From: a virus
Virus record (IMG/VR): IMGVR_UViG_3300023184_000030
Coordinates: 62,001 to 126,000 of that record
DNA: 64,000 nucleotides
Reading direction: 5' to 3' (one strand)
Shown here: positions 1 to 7,278 of the stretch, one piece after another
Layout: each line of letters begins with the position of its first letter
How positions within the stretch are numbered: position 1 is the first letter of the stretch
Notes under the pieces: model-generated
What the model saw: only the letters and a program-made list of their open reading frames with translations
Databases searched by the model: none
What the model was told of the DNA's origin: nothing
Translations under genes and position numbers: made by a program

Positions 1-215
1 CTGATAGGATCGTTTAAGTAAACGTAGTACTTGTGAATTTTGGATTTTGCTGGATTAACAGGATTCGGAACGAATCTAATTAAAGCTTTGTAAACCCCGT
101 CTTTACCATCCTCTGGATAAGGTTTGTAAAATTCAAGGTCTTTTCCACCGCCTTGTTTAGCGGTTGGTGTTACGAACGCCTCTGCGTCGAGATTGAAGAT
201 GTCTAAATTGCTCAT
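1..215 (-). CDS. 32: T4 gp32-like single-stranded DNA-binding protein (N-terminal part, cut by window)
   Basis: The gene starts at an ATG whose first base is 215 and runs off the left edge, so only about 71 residues are visible. They begin MSNLDIFNLDAEAF and contain a segment with YKPYPEDGKDGVYKALIRF followed by VPNP. That segment resembles the start of the core OB domain in T4-type gp32 proteins (charged linker, then a strand ending in IRF-hP). gp32 coats single-stranded DNA during replication, recombination and repair. The zinc-binding and acidic C-terminal parts lie outside the window. Upstream there is a long A-rich leader with an 18-bp tandem repeat, which would suit the self-regulated translation known for T4 gp32. 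The match is by recognition of pattern only, on a short fragment. Confidence 0.75.
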   Translation of the reverse strand, partial: MSNLDIFNLDAEAFVTPTAKQGGGKDLEFYKPYPEDGKDGVYKALIRFVPNPVNPAKSKIHKYYVYLNDPI

Positions 216-312
216 GTTTTTTTAAAATTTAATTTTTGTTTTACTTTTTGTTTTTGTTTTACTTTTTGTTTTCTGTTTGTTTCTCTTAATTTCCTATTTT
301 TCCATTAAAATT
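216..312 (-). promoter_or_regulatory. A-rich mRNA leader of the gp32-like gene (candidate autoregulatory operator)
   Basis: Read on the minus strand, the bases just upstream of the gp32-like ATG are almost all A with a few G, C and T, so the RNA should be unstructured. The stretch includes a perfect tandem 18-mer. T4 gp32 represses its own translation by binding cooperatively to an unstructured A/U-rich leader nucleated by an upstream RNA fold. A similar role here is inference. Confidence 0.45.
233..268. repeat. Perfect tandem 18-bp repeat (two copies)
   Basis: On the plus strand, TTTTTGTTTTACTTTTTG occurs at 233-250 and again at 251-268, followed by a partial third unit. It sits in the untranslated leader of the gp32-like gene, 18 nt from the start codon. 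Confidence 0.9.
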
Positions 313-327
313 TTCTTTTTTTTCTAC

Positions 328-615
328 TTATATCTTTGTGATGTTGTATTCTTTTGTAATTAGCCTACATGTACGAGGACTGTTTTGTGCTGAATGTGTT
401 TTTATTAGAGCACTAGTTATGTCTCCGTAGCGAGCTTGTAAATGACCGTTACGATTGACGTGGGATGCTGTTATCTTTGGGATAATGCTAAATGTATTTA
501 AAGATAGGGAAGATGCCTCTCCTGCAGAGCATAAATGCTCTGACCTTTTAGAAAAATAGTTTAGATTACTAGAGGCTTGCTGTGTGTTCTGTTTCAAAAT
601 TTCCTTTAATTCCAT
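328..615 (-). CDS. Doubtful small ORF in the gp32 leader region
   Basis: An open frame of 95 codons starts inside the 3' end of the RuvC-like gene (47-bp overlap) and ends before the gp32 leader. The product (MELKEILKQNTQQASS...) is rich in Ser, His, Cys and Thr, uses several CGN arginine codons where neighbours mostly use AGA, and matches no family I know. A hairpin with an 8-bp stem (CAGAGCAT/ATGCTCTG, about 523-540) lies within it. The stretch could equally be an untranslated, structured gp32 leader. If the ORF is not real, 216-568 holds no gene. Confidence 0.25.
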   Translation of the reverse strand: MELKEILKQNTQQASSNLNYFSKRSEHLCSAGEASSLSLNTFSIIPKITASHVNRNGHLQARYGDITSALIKTHSAQNSPRTCRLITKEYNITKI

Positions 616-1276
616 AAATTTCCTTTAATTCTTTCTTTAAATACAATGTTATCCAAGTTGCGTCCACAATATCATCAATCGGTTTGTTAACTACCTTAGC
701 TGGTGTTATCCACTCAGTTTTGTTAGTTTCTAATATATTAGCAAAGATTGCTAAATTTGTTTCATCCTCTTTGTAAATACATAGAGAATTATAAAGTTCG
801 TCCTTTTTAGCATTACCCTTTAAGGCAAACTTTTTAATTGAGGTAGGGGAGAAAACGTGGAACTTGTCTGCTCCAACCCTATCTATTATTTTTTTCCTTA
901 GTAATGCGGTAGCCATAGAGATATCTATAAGTGCATTACCGTTAGAGGAGAAGCTTAATCCCTCCATTGCAACATGGAAATCAGAATCACCCATAACTTC
1001 CTCTATGCTATTCCAAAACGAATCAACAATTTCCAAGAAGTAAACTATTTTGATTCTTTCCCTGCCTGTGTAATCATCCGGCAATTCCTTCTTATCGAGG
1101 AAGATAAATTTAAAATCCTTCTCCATTTCTAAAACGGCAAAGGGTTTCTTTAAACTCTTTCTTAGCGATTCTGGGCTTCTATCTGATCTGGTTAAAGATC
1201 CCCAAATATACTTACCGTCCTTATAGCAGCAAAATGCAGGAGAGTTTATAGAAAAATCTATTCCTACTATATTCAT
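569..1276 (-). CDS. RuvC-like Holliday-junction/branched-DNA endonuclease
   Basis: The 235-aa product has the RNase H-fold signature of the RuvC group. A first strand carries the catalytic Asp in GIDFSINSP (D7). An acidic residue follows in VAMEGLSFSSNG (E105), then a lysine-rich segment in SIKKFALKGNAKKDEL, and a C-terminal DDIVDA with D201, D202 and D205. These acidic residues would bind two Mg ions and cut branched DNA. T4 uses the unrelated endonuclease VII (gp49) for this job, but RuvC-like enzymes are known in other large phages. It lies upstream of the gp32-like gene in the same direction, consistent with a recombination/repair role. Length is somewhat above the roughly 170 aa of bacterial RuvC. 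Confidence 0.75.
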   Translation of the reverse strand: MNIVGIDFSINSPAFCCYKDGKYIWGSLTRSDRSPESLRKSLKKPFAVLEMEKDFKFIFLDKKELPDDYTGRERIKIVYFLEIVDSFWNSIEEVMGDSDFHVAMEGLSFSSNGNALIDISMATALLRKKIIDRVGADKFHVFSPTSIKKFALKGNAKKDELYNSLCIYKEDETNLAIFANILETNKTEWITPAKVVNKPIDDIVDATWITLYLKKELKEIYGIKGNFETEHTASL

Positions 1277-1291
1277 ATAAAAATTTAGGGA

Positions 1292-1525
1292 TTAAGAAGG
1301 GTGAACAATTTGACCAACCGCTCCTGTATATCCATAAACTTTAGAAAGCTTCTCGAAACAAGATTTCATTTGTGCATCCGTTAAACAGTTTACCAAGTCG
1401 TTTAATACTCTTTGGTCGTTACCTGCAGCAGATACCAAAAGGTTTTTCATTTGGTCCTTTTCACCACCCAGTGGCTGACCATACTTCATTTCGTTTAATT
1501 CTTTTACGTCTGAAAACTTTTTCAT
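1292..1525 (-). CDS. Hypothetical small protein (77 aa)
   Basis: Starts MKKFSDVKELNEMKYG. I recognise no family. It looks soluble, with one probable helical core (LNDLVNCLTDAQMKSCFEKLSKVYG) and no signal or membrane segment. The start is supported by a late-promoter-like octamer 20 nt upstream and an A/T-rich leader. It lies 15 bp upstream of the RuvC-like gene, so the two are probably co-transcribed. Confidence 0.7.
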   Translation of the reverse strand: MKKFSDVKELNEMKYGQPLGGEKDQMKNLLVSAAGNDQRVLNDLVNCLTDAQMKSCFEKLSKVYGYTGAVGQIVHPS

Positions 1526-1544
1526 CTTTATTGTTTAATTTAAT

Positions 1545-1552
1545 TATATATC
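1545..1552 (-). promoter_or_regulatory. Late-promoter-like octamer GATATATA
   Basis: On the minus strand the octamer lies 20 nt upstream of the ATG at 1525, directly after the stop codon of the 1553-2101 gene. It is one of a recurring set. Confidence 0.5.
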
Positions 1553-2101
1553 TTACCTAGCTTCAAGAACTATATCTAGATAGTTACATTTAAAACCTAG
1601 GTTAAATGATGTGTATGCAGGGTTATTGTTGGTGTAGTTTAATTCTAGTTCAGAAAAGGAAGTAAATAAAACCTCTTGGAATGTTACCGACATAACTATA
1701 TTACCCTCATTGTCCATTATTCTTAGTGGAAGTGCCTGGATAAAGACCTGATCATTAGCAAAATTAAGAAAATCTAAAACAGTGTCAAGCATTATAAAAT
1801 AGTTTATAAATCCATCAGCCATTTTAAAGTTCATACTAAAATCCTTAGAGAAAAGATCCTGTATAGGGGTAGAACTCTTATAAGCTACCTTTTTACCCAA
1901 GTTTCTAACCTGCTCTACTGAATCTATTGACAATCCTGGGAATCCCACTGATTGTATTGTACTATTTACATATTGAGCAACATCATCAAATGGAATAGGT
2001 TGTTTCTTAATATAGTCTTCATACTTATTGGTCACCCTTTCAGAGAAGAATCCTCTAGGGAAGTTGAAGTAAAAGCTATTTGATTTTGGATTAAGTAGCA
2101 T
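1553..2101 (-). CDS. Putative tail-tube-fold virion protein
   Basis: A 182-aa protein. Its N terminus (NSFYFNFPRGFF, then SVGFPGLSID) and C terminus (ELELNYTNNNPAYTSFNLGF, then KCNYLDIVLE) have the alternating strand pattern of gp19-type tube or baseplate-tube proteins, which usually close with a long strand ending in a hydrophobic/acidic motif. It overlaps nothing and sits 2 bp after the large structural gene 2104-4389, in the tail gene block. It could be the tube protein itself or a minor tube/terminator protein. Sequence alone does not decide. Confidence 0.45.
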   Translation of the reverse strand: MLLNPKSNSFYFNFPRGFFSERVTNKYEDYIKKQPIPFDDVAQYVNSTIQSVGFPGLSIDSVEQVRNLGKKVAYKSSTPIQDLFSKDFSMNFKMADGFINYFIMLDTVLDFLNFANDQVFIQALPLRIMDNEGNIVMSVTFQEVLFTSFSELELNYTNNNPAYTSFNLGFKCNYLDIVLEAR

Positions 2102-2103
2102 GC

Positions 2104-4389
2104 TTAAACTTTAATATTTGATAATGTTGGGGTAGAAAGAATTCCATTTGCAGCTATTTTAAACTGAGCTCTGGTTAATCCAGGATATTGGATGTATCCA
2201 GGTTTGCCTGGGGTTAAGAAGTAATCAACTATCGTTTGATCTGCCCATCCAGTAGCAACAAATCCTTGCATCTGAGCAGCTAAAGCACTTGTTAAAGCAC
2301 TACCTTTTAATTGCTGGTTGGTGTTTCCGATAGATGATGTGCTTGATGCATTACCGAGGTATGCGGAAAGGTTACCGCTAGATGCTGGCAGAATACTCTG
2401 AACTATATTTTTAGGAGCTGCCTGTGTAACTGATCCAACCAGTTGATTTCCTGATGTTACTGTTACTGTAGGGGTAACAACAGTAGTCGTATCAGTAGGT
2501 AATACTATAACTTCACCTTCTTTTTTCCAATATCCCCAGAATAAAACTGATGTTGATTCATTAGACATCGGTGTTTGTGTTGTTAGCGGAATTGAGGCAG
2601 CAGCAGTCCCGCTAGAAGATATAGATCTTTGTTCCGAATTAGAAGAAACTAAATTAGTAGCTTGTGCCTGCACGCTTTGTGTGTTGACAGTTGCATTAGA
2701 TTGAGCAGTTACGTTACCGTTTGTTATAAAGAATCTTCTGTCCGTAAAATTAAGTATTTTAGTTGATTGGGTTTCATCTATCTTGAAAGCAAGCTCTCCT
2801 AAAGCAGGTTTTGCTATATTATTATCAAGCAATGATGGAACATAATTCTTATTTCCTGAATTGTCAAGGAAAGCAATCTTATAAAGGCCGCTATTGCTTA
2901 AATCTATTTCAACAGGTATACCATTAGGACCTTCTTTAATAAATTTGAATTTATAATAGTTATCAAAAGGAGAAAGAGATACGGTAAGTTTACCTACACC
3001 TAAAGCGGTAACATTTGATGTCCCGTTATTTTGGGTTAGATTGCCATTGGTGAAAGTTAAATTTGCTGCAGTAGCAGTTACGTAGTTTTGCTGTATGAAA
3101 ACATTGGTGTACTTAATAATTTCCTTAGGTGCTGCCGTGTTATTAGATCCTACGCTAATTGAAGAAGCAGAATAAACTCTGTTATATATTTTCTGAACCT
3201 GTGGCAGATTCTGAAGCTTTATTGGGGTTATAGTCGTTCCCCATTGTGCAGGATTATTAGAAGCATAAGATGATATTCTAACCACCCTACTTTGATCGAC
3301 ACTGTTTATCAACGACATTGTGTATCTTAAAAAGAATGACGATGAATATGCTGCATTTCTTACGATAGGTCTATAGTAATTAGGTGAATCATAGGCAGTT
3401 GTTTGGGTTGACTCGAATCTAGAGGTCTCGATTATAGCAGCTCCTATTTGTTCAAGAACTTCTATTTGGTGACTTATATAATAACTATTGCCTATCGAGT
3501 TTTGAAAAAGTATAAAATCCTCAGTAAATCCTTCGTTATCTGTTGCATAATACTCGAAGAATTGACCGCTATTAGATTCTTTTATAGTAGCACCGATATT
3601 AGAAAATGGATCTTCTTGCTCTAATGAAAGCAGAGAAATTCTTGAAGAATCATATCTTGAATACCCCTCGAAGTCCGTAGTGCTTTGCACCTGCCATGCA
3701 GAGATTCTAATAGGTGCATCAGAAACAAATCCGTCCCCGCTCTGACTTATTAGAGAAGCTAAAGTTTGAGGTCTAAAATAATCTGAAGCAGAAAGATACT
3801 TATAGTTCATATCCTTAAGATTAGGTATCTTAATCTCAAAATATTTATCATAAATATTTGATCCTATAACTACTGGGTTAGGATTAAGTTCATAATCTTG
3901 CTCAGTTCCTTTCTTAAGTAGTATCTGAGAAGCAGTTACGTAATTTAAGTTCTGATCTTGAAATTCTATTTTAAGAATTAAACCATCTATGTTAGAAAGG
4001 TTATATCCAGCTCTAATGTGGTATCTAATAGTGTCATAGATCACTAATAGATTTGAAGGAAATACTATTGGTAGATCTACTGTATTAGTTAGCTGGTCTG
4101 AATAATCGTTAAATGGAATTATTAGATTTGAATCCAGGGTAACAAAAGAATTAGTACTAATCTGTACAACACTATTGCTTGCAGTATTTCTACTTAGATC
4201 ATAATCAGCATTCGGGTTGAATATCTGTACAGCATTATCCTGATAACCATTGATAAGTTTATCATATCCTATTGTTGATGGTCCGCTGTTAACAAAGTAC
4301 TCCTCTGGCTGCGGTTGATCAGCATACATATACTCCATTAGGAGATATGGGGTAAGCTGAACGAATTTTGATGTTGTGCTGTAAGCCAT
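2104..4389 (-). CDS. Large virion structural protein (761 aa), unknown
   Basis: The product starts MAYSTTSKFVQLTPYLLMEY and is rich in Ser, Thr, Asn, Gln and Tyr with many predicted beta strands, as expected of tail or baseplate parts. A low-complexity Gln/Ser/Thr/Ala stretch (NATVNTQSVQAQATNLVSS) lies near residues 570-600, and the C terminus is Ala/Gln-rich and probably helical. No enzyme motif is visible. It is packed between the tube-fold protein and a membrane protein in the tail region. The role is inferred from composition and position only. Confidence 0.6.
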   Translation of the reverse strand: MAYSTTSKFVQLTPYLLMEYMYADQPQPEEYFVNSGPSTIGYDKLINGYQDNAVQIFNPNADYDLSRNTASNSVVQISTNSFVTLDSNLIIPFNDYSDQLTNTVDLPIVFPSNLLVIYDTIRYHIRAGYNLSNIDGLILKIEFQDQNLNYVTASQILLKKGTEQDYELNPNPVVIGSNIYDKYFEIKIPNLKDMNYKYLSASDYFRPQTLASLISQSGDGFVSDAPIRISAWQVQSTTDFEGYSRYDSSRISLLSLEQEDPFSNIGATIKESNSGQFFEYYATDNEGFTEDFILFQNSIGNSYYISHQIEVLEQIGAAIIETSRFESTQTTAYDSPNYYRPIVRNAAYSSSFFLRYTMSLINSVDQSRVVRISSYASNNPAQWGTTITPIKLQNLPQVQKIYNRVYSASSISVGSNNTAAPKEIIKYTNVFIQQNYVTATAANLTFTNGNLTQNNGTSNVTALGVGKLTVSLSPFDNYYKFKFIKEGPNGIPVEIDLSNSGLYKIAFLDNSGNKNYVPSLLDNNIAKPALGELAFKIDETQSTKILNFTDRRFFITNGNVTAQSNATVNTQSVQAQATNLVSSNSEQRSISSSGTAAASIPLTTQTPMSNESTSVLFWGYWKKEGEVIVLPTDTTTVVTPTVTVTSGNQLVGSVTQAAPKNIVQSILPASSGNLSAYLGNASSTSSIGNTNQQLKGSALTSALAAQMQGFVATGWADQTIVDYFLTPGKPGYIQYPGLTRAQFKIAANGILSTPTLSNIKV

Positions 4390-4400
4390 TTAATTTTAAA

Positions 4401-5246
4401 TTATTTTCCGAATTGTAAAAATCTTGGTGAATAATGAACTCCAAATCCAATATAAAAACCAGGAGAAAGACCAGTAGCAGATCCAGAAATACCATATCCA
4501 AGTTGAATGCCCAGTCCGAATTCCTTTCTAGCTGCTTTTAAAGCCTTTCTAGTATCTGCATTATCAGTAATATCAAACGAGTTAATATCATTAAAAGTTA
4601 AACCTGGATAAGTTGTGGTCACTCTTGTCATCATTCTTTTAGTTTTTGGATCCCTGTATATTCCAGTTGTAATATCTATATTTTGTTCCAGATTCAAAGA
4701 TGTGAGTCCAGGTAAAATTGTAGCTATGTATTTGGTTGAATCTAAAGGATCTATACGAAGACCCATTGTATATGGGGTTTTTCCCGATATCATTAATCTG
4801 TTTTTCCCTGTCATAATTGGACTATGTAGGAAATTAATAGATTCTTCTCCATTAGGGTCCCTAATAATCGTAGATGCTATCTTAACGCTATCTCTAATCT
4901 CTGTAACAATGTTTATCACTGAGTTTGGCGTGTTACCTCTTCTGCTAGATTTTAAACCTAATTGATGAATTAGTTCTTTCTGACTTTTAGAAAGTTCAGA
5001 AGCTTTTAGCTCGTAAGCTGATTTCTCTTGAATCAGATGTCCATTTTCAGACTTAATGGTTCTTACACTGTCTAAAGATGCAAGATAATTATTGTGCTCT
5101 CTCTTAGCTTCTGCCTCCATATGGGAGGTTTGCCCGCACTGTTTTAAGAACATAAGAATCAAAATAACAATAACAACAAGCATAAAAAATCTGCTGGTTA
5201 TCACCGAATATATGCTTGATATAGATTCTTTACTTAATGACTTCAT
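4401..5246 (-). CDS. Membrane-anchored coiled-coil protein, spanin-like candidate
   Basis: The 281-aa product has one N-terminal transmembrane helix (residues about 19-34, FFMLVVIVILILMFL) after a short cytoplasmic end. A heptad-like helical segment follows (about 43-98, rich in E, K, S and L), then a beta-rich domain. The C-terminal 40 residues alternate Gly and aromatics (FGLGIQLGYGISGSATGL, then GFYIGFGVHYSPRF), typical of an outer-membrane beta segment. An inner-membrane anchor, a periplasm-spanning coiled coil and an outer-membrane end is the layout of a spanin, the last lysis step in Gram-negative hosts. A virion role is the alternative. It overlaps the upstream small gene by 17 bp. Confidence 0.5.
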   Translation of the reverse strand: MKSLSKESISSIYSVITSRFFMLVVIVILILMFLKQCGQTSHMEAEAKREHNNYLASLDSVRTIKSENGHLIQEKSAYELKASELSKSQKELIHQLGLKSSRRGNTPNSVINIVTEIRDSVKIASTIIRDPNGEESINFLHSPIMTGKNRLMISGKTPYTMGLRIDPLDSTKYIATILPGLTSLNLEQNIDITTGIYRDPKTKRMMTRVTTTYPGLTFNDINSFDITDNADTRKALKAARKEFGLGIQLGYGISGSATGLSPGFYIGFGVHYSPRFLQFGK

Positions 5247-5496
5247 ACACAGCTTCCTCCTTTTTCCATTTCAGACCCATAGAATCAAGTTGTCCTTCCC
5301 CATATTTTTCGGATAAAGAATCGGAAAAATATTTTTCTCTTCTTCTGCATTCTTCAAGTTCTTGAATCAACTCGGAGGATCTAATCTCCATCTTCTTAAT
5401 GGTTTCCTCTACTGTCATTATTTCACCATGGATTCTGATAAACTCCTGGGAAATACTTAAAACCTCTTCTTTTTCTTTTTTATCTAGATCTGTCAT
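5230..5496 (-). CDS. Small coiled-coil protein (88 aa) next to the tail fibres
   Basis: Starts MTDLDKKEKEEVLSISQEF and is almost entirely charged amphipathic helix up to about residue 65, so a coiled-coil oligomer is likely. It follows directly after three tail-fibre genes. T4 makes a small helical oligomeric chaperone, gp57A (79 aa), needed for fibre trimerisation, and this protein has similar size and character. That is analogy, since no sequence match can be claimed. Its 3' end overlaps the membrane-protein gene. Confidence 0.65.
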   Translation of the reverse strand: MTDLDKKEKEEVLSISQEFIRIHGEIMTVEETIKKMEIRSSELIQELEECRRREKYFSDSLSEKYGEGQLDSMGLKWKKEEAVYEVIK

Positions 5497-5511
5497 TTTA
5501 TTTAATTTTTA

Positions 5512-7263
5512 TTATGTACTTGTTTTCGCTGTTGTTGTTGATCCTGCATTTCCCGTTGACTTTCCAGATACAGTAACAATGCTTCCTACGCTATATCTAT
5601 CCGTCAATGGTATGTATCCGCTAATACCATCACACGTTTTCCAGAATAGCCTAGGATTTCCGTTTGTAGTGCTAGCAGAACCAAGAAAAGTTAAATCAAC
5701 ATAGCAACTTTGGGTAGGAAAAGCGTTCATTGAAGGCTGATACCTAAATCTCATAAAATATTGTACCGATTGTATTGTTGTTGTTTTTCCTACTGTGAAA
5801 TCCCAATAATTAAATACCAATCCTGCTATTTTATAATTCTGCCCACTTATAGTTGTAGTATCGTTCAAGAATATTCTATATGTGTTGGTGTATCCTGTAT
5901 TATAAAGTCCTTCCACATTTTGCTCATATGAGGTAGGTATTCTAAGGAAAACCTCTTTACTAGCGGGAAGATTGTATGTGCTTGGTGTAACTAGGATCAT
6001 GTTGCTGTCCCATAAAGAAATAGATGTTAAATCGATTACGTTATAAACGGTTGGTGTAAATGATGTGGCTGCATCCCAAATTCTTGCAGTCAAAGTGATA
6101 GTTGAAGCATTGACCTCTCTGACCTTCTTAACCGTATAAAGATAAGGTCCTCCTGTAGCTCCAGCAGCCTGTCCTCCGGTAGATCCAAAAGTGGTCTGAA
6201 TATGTTTCCCTGAAGAAACAGATCCTCTTGCTTTAGCTGAGAATATTGGTGCGTTTTTAAGATCGAAAAATTCAAAAGCAGAGTCTTGAGTGCTAGAAGC
6301 TAGGATTGATATGCCTGATGCTGATGTAGATCCGCCAGAAGGGAGATTCTTAGTAGCATCGAAAACTAGCTGACCATATTGCGAAACTGTACTTGGCTGT
6401 ACTTTTATAGGAATTCTAGAAGTTAAAGAAGATGAAGATAGCGTTATGTTCGAAGAGGCTAACGAAAGGTTTCCCCCAAGCCCAATAGTTGTGTTTGAGT
6501 ATAGATAAAAATCACCAGTTCCCCCAATAGTAACATCCTGAATGGAGCTTATTTCTGCCCGATCCCCGTATAAAATGGATCTTGCTGTATATGAATCTAT
6601 ACTAAGACCGTTTAAAGCAGAGATCTCGAGATTGCCTGTTGAGTAATATCTTAGAGAAGCTGAATTTCCTACCGTTCTCCAATAGAAACCCGGTACTCCT
6701 GTTGAGGTTGCTCCGGTTTTAGAGAAAGTAAATATGGGTCTGGTTATTTGATCGTCGGTAGAAACTAATAACTTGCTTCTATTTGGATTTATTCCAGCTA
6801 TTGTGTTATAATCATCCCCTATAACTAAAGATGTATTAGATGCAGTTAAACCTGCCTTTATACCTATTGCATACTTATCAGTTACACCGGCAGGTCCTAT
6901 TATGCCACCATATACAGAAAGATATGGTGAAGTGAATAAAGAATATCCACTGTATGCCCAAGAACCCCCAGTACCTAATGTATTTACTTTATAATCACTA
7001 GTGCTAGAATCTATCCACAAGTCAAAAGGATTACCTGAAATTGGTGCAGCATCAGATTTAGTCCAAACAGTACCTCTTAAACCAGTAGTTCCTGTTGCAC
7101 CCTTTCTCCCTGACGGACCATCATATCCGGCTGAACCCTTAGGTCCTTGATGTCCATTAGGTCCAACGCCAAAAGAAAGTATCTGGTCGAAATTATAATT
7201 GATCTTTCCTTTTATCTCAGAAGCTGAATCACCAGCAAAAATATATTTAGTATTAAAGTGCAT
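5512..7263 (-). CDS. Collagen-containing tail fibre protein, paralogue 1
   Basis: The 583-aa product has an N-terminal attachment segment (KINYNFDQILSFG). Exactly 11 uninterrupted Gly-X-Y triplets follow (residues 34-66), ending at W67. Next comes a DLWIDSSTSD module, then a long Ser/Thr/Gly/Asn-rich beta region. Collagen-like triplets in phage fibres form triple-helical stalks. It shares its first 200 or more residues with the next two genes (NFD, G-X-Y, W, D-x-W-[IL]-[DN] and a later FYW motif). The C-terminal half is unique and probably binds the receptor. Spacing to neighbours is about 15 bp, so the block is one operon. Confidence 0.8.
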   Translation of the reverse strand: MHFNTKYIFAGDSASEIKGKINYNFDQILSFGVGPNGHQGPKGSAGYDGPSGRKGATGTTGLRGTVWTKSDAAPISGNPFDLWIDSSTSDYKVNTLGTGGSWAYSGYSLFTSPYLSVYGGIIGPAGVTDKYAIGIKAGLTASNTSLVIGDDYNTIAGINPNRSKLLVSTDDQITRPIFTFSKTGATSTGVPGFYWRTVGNSASLRYYSTGNLEISALNGLSIDSYTARSILYGDRAEISSIQDVTIGGTGDFYLYSNTTIGLGGNLSLASSNITLSSSSLTSRIPIKVQPSTVSQYGQLVFDATKNLPSGGSTSASGISILASSTQDSAFEFFDLKNAPIFSAKARGSVSSGKHIQTTFGSTGGQAAGATGGPYLYTVKKVREVNASTITLTARIWDAATSFTPTVYNVIDLTSISLWDSNMILVTPSTYNLPASKEVFLRIPTSYEQNVEGLYNTGYTNTYRIFLNDTTTISGQNYKIAGLVFNYWDFTVGKTTTIQSVQYFMRFRYQPSMNAFPTQSCYVDLTFLGSASTTNGNPRLFWKTCDGISGYIPLTDRYSVGSIVTVSGKSTGNAGSTTTAKTST

Positions 7264-7278
7264 CTATTTATTTTTAAT

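Noticed and set aside
360-570. tRNA or tmRNA gene in the noncoding stretch
   Set aside because: I found no T-loop GGTTCAANTC-type sequence, no cloverleaf and no 3' CCA; only one hairpin.
328-615. 95-codon ORF as a confident gene
   Set aside because: It overlaps the RuvC-like gene by 47 bp and differs in composition; listed only at low confidence, and the region is better explained as a gp32 leader.
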